Shown: piece by piece, positions 39,264 through 49,498 of the stretch
How positions within the stretch are numbered: the stretch's first letter is position 1
How the letters are laid out: every line of letters starts with the position of its first letter
Source of the DNA: Lysobacter ciconiae
GTDB taxonomy: Bacteria; Pseudomonadota; Gammaproteobacteria; Xanthomonadales; Xanthomonadaceae
Length of the DNA stretch: 64,000 nucleotides
Assembly (NCBI RefSeq): GCF_015209725.1
Contig: NZ_CP063656.1
Coordinates: forward strand, 1,409,001 to 1,473,000
Reading direction: 5' to 3'
Made by a program: the position numbers and the translations under genes
Notes under the pieces: generated by a model
What the model was told of the DNA's origin: nothing
Databases searched by the model: none
What the model saw: only the letters and a program-made list of their open reading frames with translations

Positions 39264-40046
39264 TCACGTGGCGCGCCCGATCGGGATCGCGGTCGCCGTC
39301 GTCTTGTCGCCGCCGCCCGCCAGGCTCCTGGCCGCGAGGCGACCGAAGCGATCACGCCAGTGACCGGGCTCACCCGGTTCGGCGGCCAGCGCGCGAGCAA
39401 CATCCAGAAACCGGTCGCGCGGCCACGACTCGGCACCCAGCGACACCAGGTGTGCATTCTCGATCTGCGCGTCGATCAACGGCCAGCCGCGCAGGTCCAG
39501 CTGATGGGCGAGGGCGGCCAATGCGGTCTTGGATCCACCGGGCGCGGCGCTGAACATGCTCTCGCCGAAAAACATCCTGCCGATCGCCACGCCGTACAGT
39601 CCGCCGACCAATGTAGCGCCGTCCCAGACCTCGATGGAGTGCGCGAACCCCAGCGCGTGCAGCGCGTGGTACGCCTCACGCATGGCGGGAGTGATCCAGG
39701 TGCCCGGCTGGCCGGCGCGGGGCGTCTGCGCGCAGGCGTCGATGACCCGCCGGAACGCGGTGTCGGCGGTGACCGTCCATGTGGAGCGCCGAAGATCACG
39801 AAGGAACCGTCTGGAAAGGTGCACCGCGTTGGTGCGGAAAACGGTGCGCGGGTCCGGCGACCACCAGAGCAACGGCTGGCCTTCGGAATACCAGGGGAAG
39901 ATCCCGCTGGCATACGCGGTCAAGAGACGCGCTGGGGACAGGTCGCCGCCCATCGCCAGCAAGCCGTCCGGTTCGCGCAGGGCGGTGCGCGGATCCGGAA
40001 AGGGCGCGGCGGGATCGTCCGGTAGCTCAGGAAGATAGATCGGCAT
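39264..40046 (-). CDS. aat: leucyl/phenylalanyl-tRNA-protein transferase
   Basis: 260 aa. Adds Leu or Phe to N-terminal Lys or Arg, creating N-degrons read by ClpS, whose gene lies nearby. Motifs: GLLAMGGDLSPARLLTAY, GIFPWY, WWSPDPRTVF, MFFGESMFS, LIDAQIENAHL. ATG 40046 (MPIYLPELPDD); it overlaps the upstream GNAT gene by 20 bases. Confidence 0.94.
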   Translation of the reverse strand: MPIYLPELPDDPAAPFPDPRTALREPDGLLAMGGDLSPARLLTAYASGIFPWYSEGQPLLWWSPDPRTVFRTNAVHLSRRFLRDLRRSTWTVTADTAFRRVIDACAQTPRAGQPGTWITPAMREAYHALHALGFAHSIEVWDGATLVGGLYGVAIGRMFFGESMFSAAPGGSKTALAALAHQLDLRGWPLIDAQIENAHLVSLGAESWPRDRFLDVARALAAEPGEPGHWRDRFGRLAARSLAGGGDKTTATAIPIGRAT

Positions 40047-41211
40047 CGGCTGCCTGCCCGGGCTCGGCCTGCTTGAACGGGGAATGCGCCGACAGCGTGC
40101 GCGCGTAGCTGCGCACCGATTCGGCCTCGTGGGCGCACCAGGGCCGCAGGGCCTCACGAAACACCGGTTCGGCGATCCAATGGCGGCTGTGCACGAACAC
40201 GGGCAGAAAGCCGCGCGCCAGCTTGTGCTCGCCCTGCGCGCCGGGTTCAAAGCGCGAGAGGCCTTTGCGCAGGCAGTATTCGATGCCCTGGTAGTAGCAG
40301 GTTTCGAAGTGCAGGCCAGGCAGGTCTTCGATCGAGCCCCAGTAGCGCCCGTACAGCGTGTCGCCGCCACGCAGGCATAGCGCGCCTGCGATGGGCCGGC
40401 CCCCGCGCTCGGCGAAGAACAGGACGATCGACTCGGGAATCGTCTCGGCGAGATGGTGCAGGAAGGGCAGCGTCAAGGCCGGGTGGTTGCCGTATTCGGC
40501 GAATGTCTGCAGGTAGAAGCCATGGATCCGGCGCAGGTCTTCCGCCGTCGCGCTCGTGCCATCGACGATCCGGAAGCTCACCCCGGCGGCGGCAACGCGG
40601 GCGCGTTCCTGGCGGATATTCTTGCGACGCTTGTGGCTGAGCGCGCCCAGGAAGCCGGCAAAGTCCTCCCAGTCGCCGTGGTTAGTCCAGTGGTACTGGA
40701 CGTCGATGCGGGCCAGCCATTGGCTGCTGGTTTCGGCGTCCTCGAATGCTCCCTGCTGGCCCGCCGGGTGGAAATTGACGTGCGCCGAGGAGTTACCCAT
40801 ACGCGCCGCATCGTCGGCCATCGCATCAACCAGTGCCCGCTCAAGCCCGGCATCGCCAGCCGCCAGCAGGCGCGGGCCGGTGACCGGGGAGTAGGGCACC
40901 GCGTAAAGATGCTTGGGGAAGTACGCCAGTCCCTGCGATGCGTAGGCGCGGGCCCAGGCGTGGTCGAACACGAACTCGCCGTGCGAGTTCTCTTTCAGAT
41001 AGCCCGGCGCGGCGGCCACCAGCGTGCCGTCGCGCCACAGGGTCAGGTGCCTGGGCGTCCAGCCCCATTCGGCCTGAATGCAGCCGTGCCGTTCCAGGCC
41101 GGCGAGGAAGGCGTGGCGTACGAACGGATTGCTGCCGTCGTGCAGCCGGTCCCACGCTGCAGGCTCTATCTCATCCAGCCGGGCGACCGTGCGAGCGAGC
41201 AGGGCGCTCAT
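40027..41211 (-). CDS. GNAT-like peptidogalycan biosynthesis/acyltransferase family protein (COG3146)
   Basis: 394 aa. The FemAB/GNAT-like domain has SHKRRKNIRQERARVAAAG, FFAERGGRPIAGALCLRG, YGRYWGS and FEPGAQGEHKLARGF, typical of COG3146 proteins found beside aat. The substrate is unknown. ATG 41211. It lies 16 bases after trxB in the same direction, giving trxB-GNAT-aat. Confidence 0.85.
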   Translation of the reverse strand: MSALLARTVARLDEIEPAAWDRLHDGSNPFVRHAFLAGLERHGCIQAEWGWTPRHLTLWRDGTLVAAAPGYLKENSHGEFVFDHAWARAYASQGLAYFPKHLYAVPYSPVTGPRLLAAGDAGLERALVDAMADDAARMGNSSAHVNFHPAGQQGAFEDAETSSQWLARIDVQYHWTNHGDWEDFAGFLGALSHKRRKNIRQERARVAAAGVSFRIVDGTSATAEDLRRIHGFYLQTFAEYGNHPALTLPFLHHLAETIPESIVLFFAERGGRPIAGALCLRGGDTLYGRYWGSIEDLPGLHFETCYYQGIEYCLRKGLSRFEPGAQGEHKLARGFLPVFVHSRHWIAEPVFREALRPWCAHEAESVRSYARTLSAHSPFKQAEPGQAADADLSS

Positions 41212-41227
41212 CGGCGGGTGCCGGTGG

Positions 41228-42184
41228 TCAGCTTTCCAGGTCGAGGAAACGCTCGGCGTCCAGCGCGGCCATGCAGCCGAAGCCGGCCGAGGTGATCGCC
41301 TGGCGGTAGACCTGGTCGGCCACATCGCCGGCGGCGAACACGCCGGGCACCGAGGTCTGCGTCGCGTTGCCGGCCAGGCCCGACTCGATCTGCAGGTAGC
41401 CGCTGTTCATTTCCAGCTGGCCTTCGAACAACGAGGTGTTGGGGGTGTGGCCAATCGCCACGAAGAAGCCGTTGACCTGGATCTCGCGGACGCTCTGGTC
41501 ACCCTTGGTGGAGCGAAGGCGCATGCCGGTCACGCCGGAGTCGTCGCCGAGCACTTCCTCCACCGCATGGTCCCAGACCAGTTCGATCTTGCCCGCCTGG
41601 GCCTTGGCGAACAGCTTGTCCTGCAGGATCTTCTCCGCGCGCAGTGTGTCGCGGCGATGCACCAGATAGACCTTGCGGGCGATGTTGGACAGGTACAGGG
41701 CCTCCTCGACGGCCGTGTTGCCGCCGCCGATGACCGCCACTTCCTGCTCCTTGTAGAAGAAGCCATCACAGGTCGCGCAGGCGGACACGCCCTTGCCCAT
41801 GTACTTGGTCTCCGACTCCAGGCCCAGGTATTTGGCGCTGGCGCCGGTGGCGATGACCAACGCGTCGCAGGTGTACTCGCCGCTGTCGCCGATCAGGCGG
41901 AACGGGCGGCGCGACAGGTCGGCCGAGTGGATGTGGTCGAACACCACCTCGGTGTCGAAGCGCTCGGCGTGCGCCTGCATGCGCGACATCAGGTCGGGGC
42001 CCTGCAGGCCGTGGGCGTCGCCGGGCCAGTTGTCCACGTCAGTGGTGGTCATCAGCTGACCGCCCATCTGCATGCCCGTGATCAGCAGCGGTTTGAGGTT
42101 GGCGCGCGCGGCGTACACCGCGGAAGTCCAGCCCGCAGGGCCGGAGCCCAGGATGATGAGGCGGGCGTGTTTGTTTGGGGTCAT
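41228..42184 (-). CDS. trxB: thioredoxin-disulfide reductase
   Basis: 318 aa. FAD motif LIILGSGPAGWTSAVYAAR, redox-active Cys136-Ala-Thr-Cys139, NADPH motif VIGGGNTAVEEALYL, and C-terminal FAAGDVAD. Low-molecular-weight bacterial TrxR. ATG 42184. Divergent from ftsK. Confidence 0.96.
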   Translation of the reverse strand: MTPNKHARLIILGSGPAGWTSAVYAARANLKPLLITGMQMGGQLMTTTDVDNWPGDAHGLQGPDLMSRMQAHAERFDTEVVFDHIHSADLSRRPFRLIGDSGEYTCDALVIATGASAKYLGLESETKYMGKGVSACATCDGFFYKEQEVAVIGGGNTAVEEALYLSNIARKVYLVHRRDTLRAEKILQDKLFAKAQAGKIELVWDHAVEEVLGDDSGVTGMRLRSTKGDQSVREIQVNGFFVAIGHTPNTSLFEGQLEMNSGYLQIESGLAGNATQTSVPGVFAAGDVADQVYRQAITSAGFGCMAALDAERFLDLES

Positions 42185-42346
42185 GTCTATAATCGCAACG
42201 GTTGTCGGAGATGCGGCGGCAGCGTTGATGCAGCTGCCAGGATGCTACCTAGCTTGGAGTCCGGGTCCCGGCAACACAAGGCGAAGGGGCGGGAACGGAT
42301 CGTTGCATCGCAGTCGCTTGATGCGGCCGGATTCCATTACATCACG

Positions 42347-42375
42347 TATATTCAATAGCTAACGCAACTTAGCTA
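42347..42375 (+). promoter_or_regulatory. ftsK promoter region with 7-bp inverted repeat
   Basis: A -10-like TATATT (42347-42352) is followed by TAGCTAA (42356-42362) and TTAGCTA (42369-42375), a perfect inverted repeat with 6-base spacer, just before the AAGGCGG ribosome site of ftsK. It may be an operator; it does not match the Xanthomonas LexA box I know. Confidence 0.4.
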
Positions 42376-42390
42376 AGGCGGAACATCACG

Positions 42391-44757
<2,367 letters not shown>

Positions 44758-44851
44758 ACCGTCGCGCACGATGTCGCGTACCTGTTCAGCTTGATGCCCA
44801 CACACTTGACGTCCGTTGGACAGCAACGTTGATGCAACCGGAGATCGACCT

Positions 44852-45481
44852 ATGAACCCGATGATTCGCTGGGGTACCGGATTGCTGCTGGGCGCGTTTG
44901 TCGCCGGCAGCGCGCTTGCGGGCGCACGCGATGATCTCTCGCAATTCACCAGTGGGCTGACCGGGCTGGATGGCTCTTTCACCCAGCAGGTGTATGACGC
45001 TGGCGGCAAGCTGAAGGAGACCTCCACCGGCAAGGTCCAGCTGTCGGTTCCGCACCTGTTCCGCTGGGAGTACGTCAAACCGCATCCGCAGCTGATCGTC
45101 GCCGACGGCAAGAAGGTGTGGATCTTCGATCCTGACCTGGAGCAGGTGACCGTGCGTTCCCAGGGCGCCGAGGAGCAGAGCAGCCCGCTTTCCGCATTGT
45201 TTGAGCCGGCCAAGCTGGACCAGCGATTCGTCGCCAGGGAAACCGGCAAGGCGGACGGCCTGGACTGGCTCAGCCTGGCCCCCAGGAGCGACGAGGAGGC
45301 CAGCTTCCGCACCGCACGCCTGGGCTTTGCCGACGCCAAGCTGGTCCGCATGGAGGTGGAGGACGCCGTCGGCCAGCGCACCCGCATCGAGTTCGGCGCG
45401 TGGAAGCGCAATCCCGACTTCGCCGCGTCCACCTTCAAATACACGCCGCCCAAGGGCGTGGACGTGATCGGCGAAGGCTGA
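44852..45481 (+). CDS. lolA: outer membrane lipoprotein carrier protein LolA
   Basis: 209 aa. Signal peptide ending SALAGA. LolA fold: GLDGSFTQQVYDAGGKLKETSTGKVQ, PHLFRWEYVKPHPQLIVADG, VWIFDPDLEQVTV. Ferries lipoproteins from LolCDE to LolB. ATG 44852 with GGAG 9 bases upstream. ftsK-lolA-rarA is a conserved order. Confidence 0.95.
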   Translation: MNPMIRWGTGLLLGAFVAGSALAGARDDLSQFTSGLTGLDGSFTQQVYDAGGKLKETSTGKVQLSVPHLFRWEYVKPHPQLIVADGKKVWIFDPDLEQVTVRSQGAEEQSSPLSALFEPAKLDQRFVARETGKADGLDWLSLAPRSDEEASFRTARLGFADAKLVRMEVEDAVGQRTRIEFGAWKRNPDFAASTFKYTPPKGVDVIGEG

Positions 45482-45494
45482 TCACGCTCCCCGC

Positions 45495-46862
45495 TTGCCC
45501 AGATCGCGCGCCGCCGGTACCGATGCGTCCCTGACGCCTGATCTGCTGAGCGTGGACAACAGCGCGCTGCGCCCGCTCGCCGAGCGCATGCGGCCGGCGT
45601 CGCTGGACGAGATGGTCGGCCAGCGACGCCTGCTGGCACCCGAGTCGGCACTGCGGCGCGCGGTGGAATCCGGCCACGCCCACTCGATGATCCTGTGGGG
45701 ACCGCCGGGCTGCGGAAAGACCACCTTCGCGTTGCTGCTGGCCCAGTACACGGATGCCGAATTCCGGGCGATATCGGCGGTGCTGTCCGGCCTGCCGGAA
45801 GTCCGCAAGGTGCTGGCGGAGGCGGCGCAGCGATTCGCCGAAGGCCGGCGAACGGTGCTCTTCGTCGACGAGGTGCACCGCTTCAACAAGACCCAGCAGG
45901 ACGCGTTCCTGCCGCACATCGAGCGCGGCACGATCCTGTTTGTTGGTGCGACGACCGAGAACCCCTCGTTCGAACTGAATTCCGCGCTGCTGTCACGCTG
46001 CCGCGTGCACGTCATGGACGCGGTTTCCGCCGACGACATCGCCATCGCACTGCGCCGCGCGCTGGACGACGCCGACCGCGGACTCGGCGGGCAGCACCTG
46101 AAAGTCACCGACGAGGCATTGCTGCAGATTGCCGGCGCGGCGGATGGCGATGTACGCCGCGGATTGACGCTGCTGGAGATCGCCGCCGAGCTGGCTCTGG
46201 GTGAGGAGGGCGAGATCACCCCGGCGACGCTGGCGCAGGTCCTCGCCGACAGGACCCGCCGCTTCGACAAGGGTGGCGAGCAGTTCTACGACCAGATATC
46301 GGCCCTGCACAAATCGGTGCGCAGCTCCAATCCCGACGCCGCGCTGTACTGGTTCGCGCGGATGATGGACGGCGGTTGCGATCCGGCCTACCTGGCCCGC
46401 CGGCTGACGCGGATGGCGACCGAGGACATCGGCCTGGCCGATCCGCGCGCCCAGCAGATGGCGATCGACGCCTGGGACACCTACGACCGCCTGGGCAGCC
46501 CGGAGGGCGACCTGGCGCTGGCCCAACTGGTGATCTACCTGGCCAGCACCGCCAAATCCAATGCTGTCTATACCGCCTGGAATGCCGCCCGACGCGACGT
46601 GCGCGAGCACGGCACACAGGAGGTGCCGATGCATCTGCGCAACGCGCCCACCAAGCTGATGAAGGAACTGGGCTACGCCAAGGGCTATCAGTACGACCAT
46701 GATGCGGCCGACGGCATCGCACTGGAGCAGACCGGATTTCCCGATGCGATGGGCGAGCAGGTCTACTACCGACCGGTCGAGCGGGGTATGGAAATCAAAC
46801 TGAAGGAAAAGATCGACCAGATCCGCGCGGCGCGGATAGTGGCGCAGAAAAAAGCACGCTGA
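45495..46862 (+). CDS. rarA: replication-associated recombination protein RarA (MgsA)
   Basis: 455 aa from TTG 45495. AAA+ ATPase with Walker A GPPGCGKTT and Walker B LFVDEVHRFNK, then the MgsA C-terminal oligomerisation domain (LAQLVIYLASTAKSN, PMHLRNAPTKLMKELGY). Acts at stalled forks. The E. coli N-terminus aligns with Val20, so GTG 45552 is also a credible start. Confidence 0.94.
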   Translation: MPRSRAAGTDASLTPDLLSVDNSALRPLAERMRPASLDEMVGQRRLLAPESALRRAVESGHAHSMILWGPPGCGKTTFALLLAQYTDAEFRAISAVLSGLPEVRKVLAEAAQRFAEGRRTVLFVDEVHRFNKTQQDAFLPHIERGTILFVGATTENPSFELNSALLSRCRVHVMDAVSADDIAIALRRALDDADRGLGGQHLKVTDEALLQIAGAADGDVRRGLTLLEIAAELALGEEGEITPATLAQVLADRTRRFDKGGEQFYDQISALHKSVRSSNPDAALYWFARMMDGGCDPAYLARRLTRMATEDIGLADPRAQQMAIDAWDTYDRLGSPEGDLALAQLVIYLASTAKSNAVYTAWNAARRDVREHGTQEVPMHLRNAPTKLMKELGYAKGYQYDHDAADGIALEQTGFPDAMGEQVYYRPVERGMEIKLKEKIDQIRAARIVAQKKAR

Positions 46863-46891
46863 TCGGCGTGCCTTGGCCGGCACCTGGTGCC

Positions 46892-46934
46892 GATGTAACC
46901 CTGGTGTAACAAGGTGTAACTGCACCGTTACACC
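46892..46934. promoter_or_regulatory. GGTGTAAC repeat array, candidate upstream activator sites
   Basis: Direct copies GATGTAAC (46892-46899), GGTGTAAC (46903-46910) and GGTGTAAC (46913-46920) recur every 10-11 bases, on one face of the helix. The last pairs with GTTACACC (46927-46934) to form a perfect 8-bp inverted repeat with a 6-base spacer. The array lies ~210-265 bases upstream of a sigma-54-like element, a typical enhancer distance. Confidence 0.6.
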
Positions 46935-47142
46935 CCTTTGGCATCGCTGCACCAGCGGGTCCGGATCCCAATGCCGCGTCCGGCAACGCCGGCCGCGCTT
47001 CCCCAAGGCCAAAAACCTCCACACGGAAAAGCGTCGACTCTCCAGCTGTTCAGGGCGTGCAACAGCCGAGATTGGGTTCGCGCCATGCGCACGGGCAGAA
47101 CGGCCCGCACCGTTTCTGGCTTGCACTCGACCGGGGACACCT

Positions 47143-47157
47143 TGGCATGACTGATGC
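47143..47157 (+). promoter_or_regulatory. candidate sigma-54 promoter (-24/-12) of the amyloid-like operon
   Basis: TGGCATGACTGATGC matches TGGCACG-N4-TTGC at 13 of the 15 positions if the N4 is free and T is accepted for C, with GG and GC exactly 12 bases apart. The predicted start is near 47169, 60 bases before the first gene. Confidence 0.6.
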
Positions 47158-47228
47158 GTTTTCTCCTTACAGCGTCGGCCCCTCCCCCCTGTTTTCCACG
47201 GTCGGCGCATTGACCCAGGAGAACGACG

Positions 47229-48269
47229 ATGCAACTACGCAGAACCCTCATCTCATCCACGATTTTGCTGGCGCTGGGTGTCTCCGGCCAGGCCCTGGCG
47301 CAGTCGGCCGACGAACGCGGACCGGGTGACAACACCCAGACGATCGACCAGACCACCACGAACACCGATAGCAACGACGAGGACTACAGCGGCAACAACC
47401 GCAACAATCGCGGCCGGGCGGACGCCTCGGGGCAGGGCAGTGCGGCGGCCAACAACAACAGCACGGCCACGGCCAACTGGTCCAGCTCGTTCAACACCAG
47501 CAGGGCTGTCGCCCGGACCGAACTGAACGGCTACGTCAGCGGTGTCAGCGTGTATGACATCGGCAACGTGGCGCGCAACAACGGCAACGCGCGCGGTGGC
47601 GACGGCGGCTATGCGGGCGATGGGCGCGGCGGCAACGGCAACGGCGGCGAGGGCTACGGCGCTGACGGTGGCGATACCGGCGACGCGACGGCGGCCAGCA
47701 TGCGCTTGGGCAACGCGTCCAGTGACAGTGGCGATGCCGGCTCCTGGGCGGGCTCCGGTTCAAGCTCCGACTCTGCGACCCTCGGCCTGGCGGAGACCTG
47801 GGCGGATGGCTATTCGGACGCCGACGCACGTGCCCGTGAGCGTCGTGCGGGCGACTCGAACGCGGATGCCACGGCGGATGCAAGCGCAGATGCGACCACC
47901 GACAGCGCCAACACATCGACTTCGGGCGCGGCGACAGCCGATGCGATCGCCAGTGCCGATTCGGGCGCGGCCGACAGCGCCGATTCCGGTTACAGCGGCG
48001 ATGCCATGGCGACGTCGGGTGACGGCGGCAACGGCGGTGACGGCATGGGCGGCAACGGCCGTGGCGGCAACGGCACGGGTGGCAACGGAGGTCGCGCGGG
48101 CGATGGCGGCTCCACCATGGCCGATGCGGGAAGCTTCGACATGTCGAACTACATGAACGGCTCGGCCAACGCGGCTGCCGGGATCATGGTGGTGGCGCAG
48201 AACAGCGGCGCGGCATCGTTGATCCAGCAGGGCGTGACTGTCCAGGCGAACCTGGCCGTCGGCCCGTAG
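47229..48269 (+). CDS. exported low-complexity Gly/Asn/Asp/Ser/Ala-rich protein, candidate fibre or matrix subunit
   Basis: 346 aa. Signal peptide LISSTILLALGVSGQALAQ. The mature protein is strongly biased to G, N, D, S, A and T, with tracts such as GGNGNGGEGYGADGG and DADARARERRAGDSNADAT, and almost no large hydrophobics until the C-terminus. There, residues 318-346 hold GIMVVAQNSGAASLIQQGV, which shares G-I-x-x-V-x-Q-N-S-G-A-x-x-L-I-Q with the next small protein. I do not recognise a named family. Its place at the head of a peptidase/outer-membrane-pore operon suggests the FapB/FapC-like secreted subunit. ATG 47229 with AGGAG upstream. Confidence 0.75.
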   Translation: MQLRRTLISSTILLALGVSGQALAQSADERGPGDNTQTIDQTTTNTDSNDEDYSGNNRNNRGRADASGQGSAAANNNSTATANWSSSFNTSRAVARTELNGYVSGVSVYDIGNVARNNGNARGGDGGYAGDGRGGNGNGGEGYGADGGDTGDATAASMRLGNASSDSGDAGSWAGSGSSSDSATLGLAETWADGYSDADARARERRAGDSNADATADASADATTDSANTSTSGAATADAIASADSGAADSADSGYSGDAMATSGDGGNGGDGMGGNGRGGNGTGGNGGRAGDGGSTMADAGSFDMSNYMNGSANAAAGIMVVAQNSGAASLIQQGVTVQANLAVGP

Positions 48270-48272
48270 CAG

Positions 48273-48337
48273 CTGCCAACGCCGGAGCTGGCAGGGGCCA
48301 ACCCGGCATATGCCCTGGCGGTCTGGCATCGACCGCC
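48273..48337 (+). repeat. two hairpins in the first intergenic gap of the operon
   Basis: CTGCCA/TGGCAG (48273-48278, 48289-48294) and GGCGGTC/GACCGCC (48317-48323, 48331-48337, 7-base loop) lie between the large exported protein and the rest of the operon. They could lower downstream expression or protect the upstream message, so that the structural protein is made in excess. Confidence 0.4.
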
Positions 48338-48371
48338 GGGGACACGGGCCCATCGGCCAGGGAGAACATGC

Positions 48372-48758
48372 ATGCACCACTACCCGTCAACTGCGAGTCC
48401 ACGCAGCCGTGCGCAATGGTCTGGATGGTCGCTTCTCGTCGCCTTCGCGGCATCCGCGGCGTGCGGAAGCGCCTGGGCCGAAGGGCAGTCGCCCGCGCCG
48501 GTCACCGGCTTCGGCGCGCCCGTCAATGCCAGCTTGCTGGAGGAACTGCGCGGCGGCGAAGCGAAAAGCGAGCTCCGCAACAACGGCATCGTCAGCGACA
48601 ACCACGCCGAGAACGTGGTCACCGGGACCAATTCACTTACCGGCGGTGCTTTTTCCAACGCGAACGGCATCAGCACGGTGATCCAGAACAGCGGCGCCAA
48701 TGTGCTGATCCAGAACGCGATGATCGTGAACGTGCAGTTTTCCGGCTCAGGCCCATGA
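48372..48758 (+). CDS. small exported protein with internal double-glycine motif and QN-rich C-terminus
   Basis: 128 aa. Signal peptide SLLVAFAASAACGSAWA. After it, VNASLLEELRGG ends at Gly61-Gly62, with Leu at -4 and -7 and Val at -12, the spacing of C39 leader-peptide cleavage sites. The remainder (ELRNNGIVSDNHAENVVTG, then GISTVIQNSGANVLIQNAMI) is Asn/Gln/Val-rich and beta-prone. ATG 48372 with GGAGAA at the right distance. Stop overlaps the C39 gene start (ATGA). A secreted amyloid or minor subunit is the best guess. Confidence 0.75.
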   Translation: MHHYPSTASPRSRAQWSGWSLLVAFAASAACGSAWAEGQSPAPVTGFGAPVNASLLEELRGGEAKSELRNNGIVSDNHAENVVTGTNSLTGGAFSNANGISTVIQNSGANVLIQNAMIVNVQFSGSGP

Positions 48759-49498
48759 GCTTCAGAGCGATGGGATGCGGGAGCGCAGGCTTGACGCATG
48801 AGAGGGGCGGCCCGATCCACGCGGCACTGCTGCTCGCGGCGCTCGCGCTCACGAACCCGATCGCGGCCGAGGCCTCGGCCCTGACGGTCCAGGCACCGCA
48901 CGGAGGCAGCTACTCGTTGCCGATCACCAGCCTGAAAGAGGCGCGATTCAAGACCACGATCGCGCAGCGTTTCGACTTCAGTTGTGGCTCCGCGGCCACC
49001 GCAACCCTGTTGACCTACCAGTACGGCCATCCGGTCACGGAACAGGATGTGTTCGTGCAGATGTACCGGCATGGTGACCAGCCAAAGATCCGCGCGGAGG
49101 GATTTTCGCTGCTCGACATGCGGCGCTACCTGGCGTCCCTGGGGTTCACTGCGGACGGCTTTGAATTGCCGCTGGACAAGCTGCTGGAGGAGGGACTGCC
49201 GGCCATCGTCCTGCTCAACGACCGCGGCTACCGGCACTTTGTCGTGGTCAAGGGCCTGCGCAACGGCCGCGTGCTGCTGGGCGACCCGGCACGCGGGACC
49301 CGGGCCATGTCACTGCGGCGGTTCAATGCGCTGTGGGACAACGGCGTGCTTTTCGTCGTCCACAACCAGCGCGACGACGCCCGCTTCAACCTGGCACGTG
49401 ACTGGCGCACCGCCCCGCCGGCGCCGCTGGACGCCGGCCTTGGCCGCCGCGGCCTTGACGACATTGTGCGGCCCAAGTTCGGCCCGGGGGATTCGTGA
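48755..49498 (+). CDS. periplasmic C39-type cysteine peptidase (FapD-like)
   Basis: 247 aa. Hydrophobic N-terminal signal (AALLLAALALTNPIAAEA), then a peptidase C39-like domain: Gln71 and Cys77 in AQRFDFSCGSAATATLLTYQ, His161 in YRHFVVVKG, and Asp177 in LLGDPARG, so the catalytic set is complete. Unlike bacteriocin exporters it has no ABC transporter domains. In Fap systems FapD is such a stand-alone peptidase, encoded just before fapE and fapF, as here. Likely processes the neighbouring double-glycine proteins. Start overlaps the previous stop. Confidence 0.87.
   Translation: MSFRAMGCGSAGLTHERGGPIHAALLLAALALTNPIAAEASALTVQAPHGGSYSLPITSLKEARFKTTIAQRFDFSCGSAATATLLTYQYGHPVTEQDVFVQMYRHGDQPKIRAEGFSLLDMRRYLASLGFTADGFELPLDKLLEEGLPAIVLLNDRGYRHFVVVKGLRNGRVLLGDPARGTRAMSLRRFNALWDNGVLFVVHNQRDDARFNLARDWRTAPPAPLDAGLGRRGLDDIVRPKFGPGDS

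Noticed and set aside
47641..48110. CRISPR-like or tandem DNA repeat within the first amyloid-operon gene
   Set aside because: The repetitiveness is amino-acid bias (GGNG, DADA) in a continuous reading frame, without regular repeat-spacer units.
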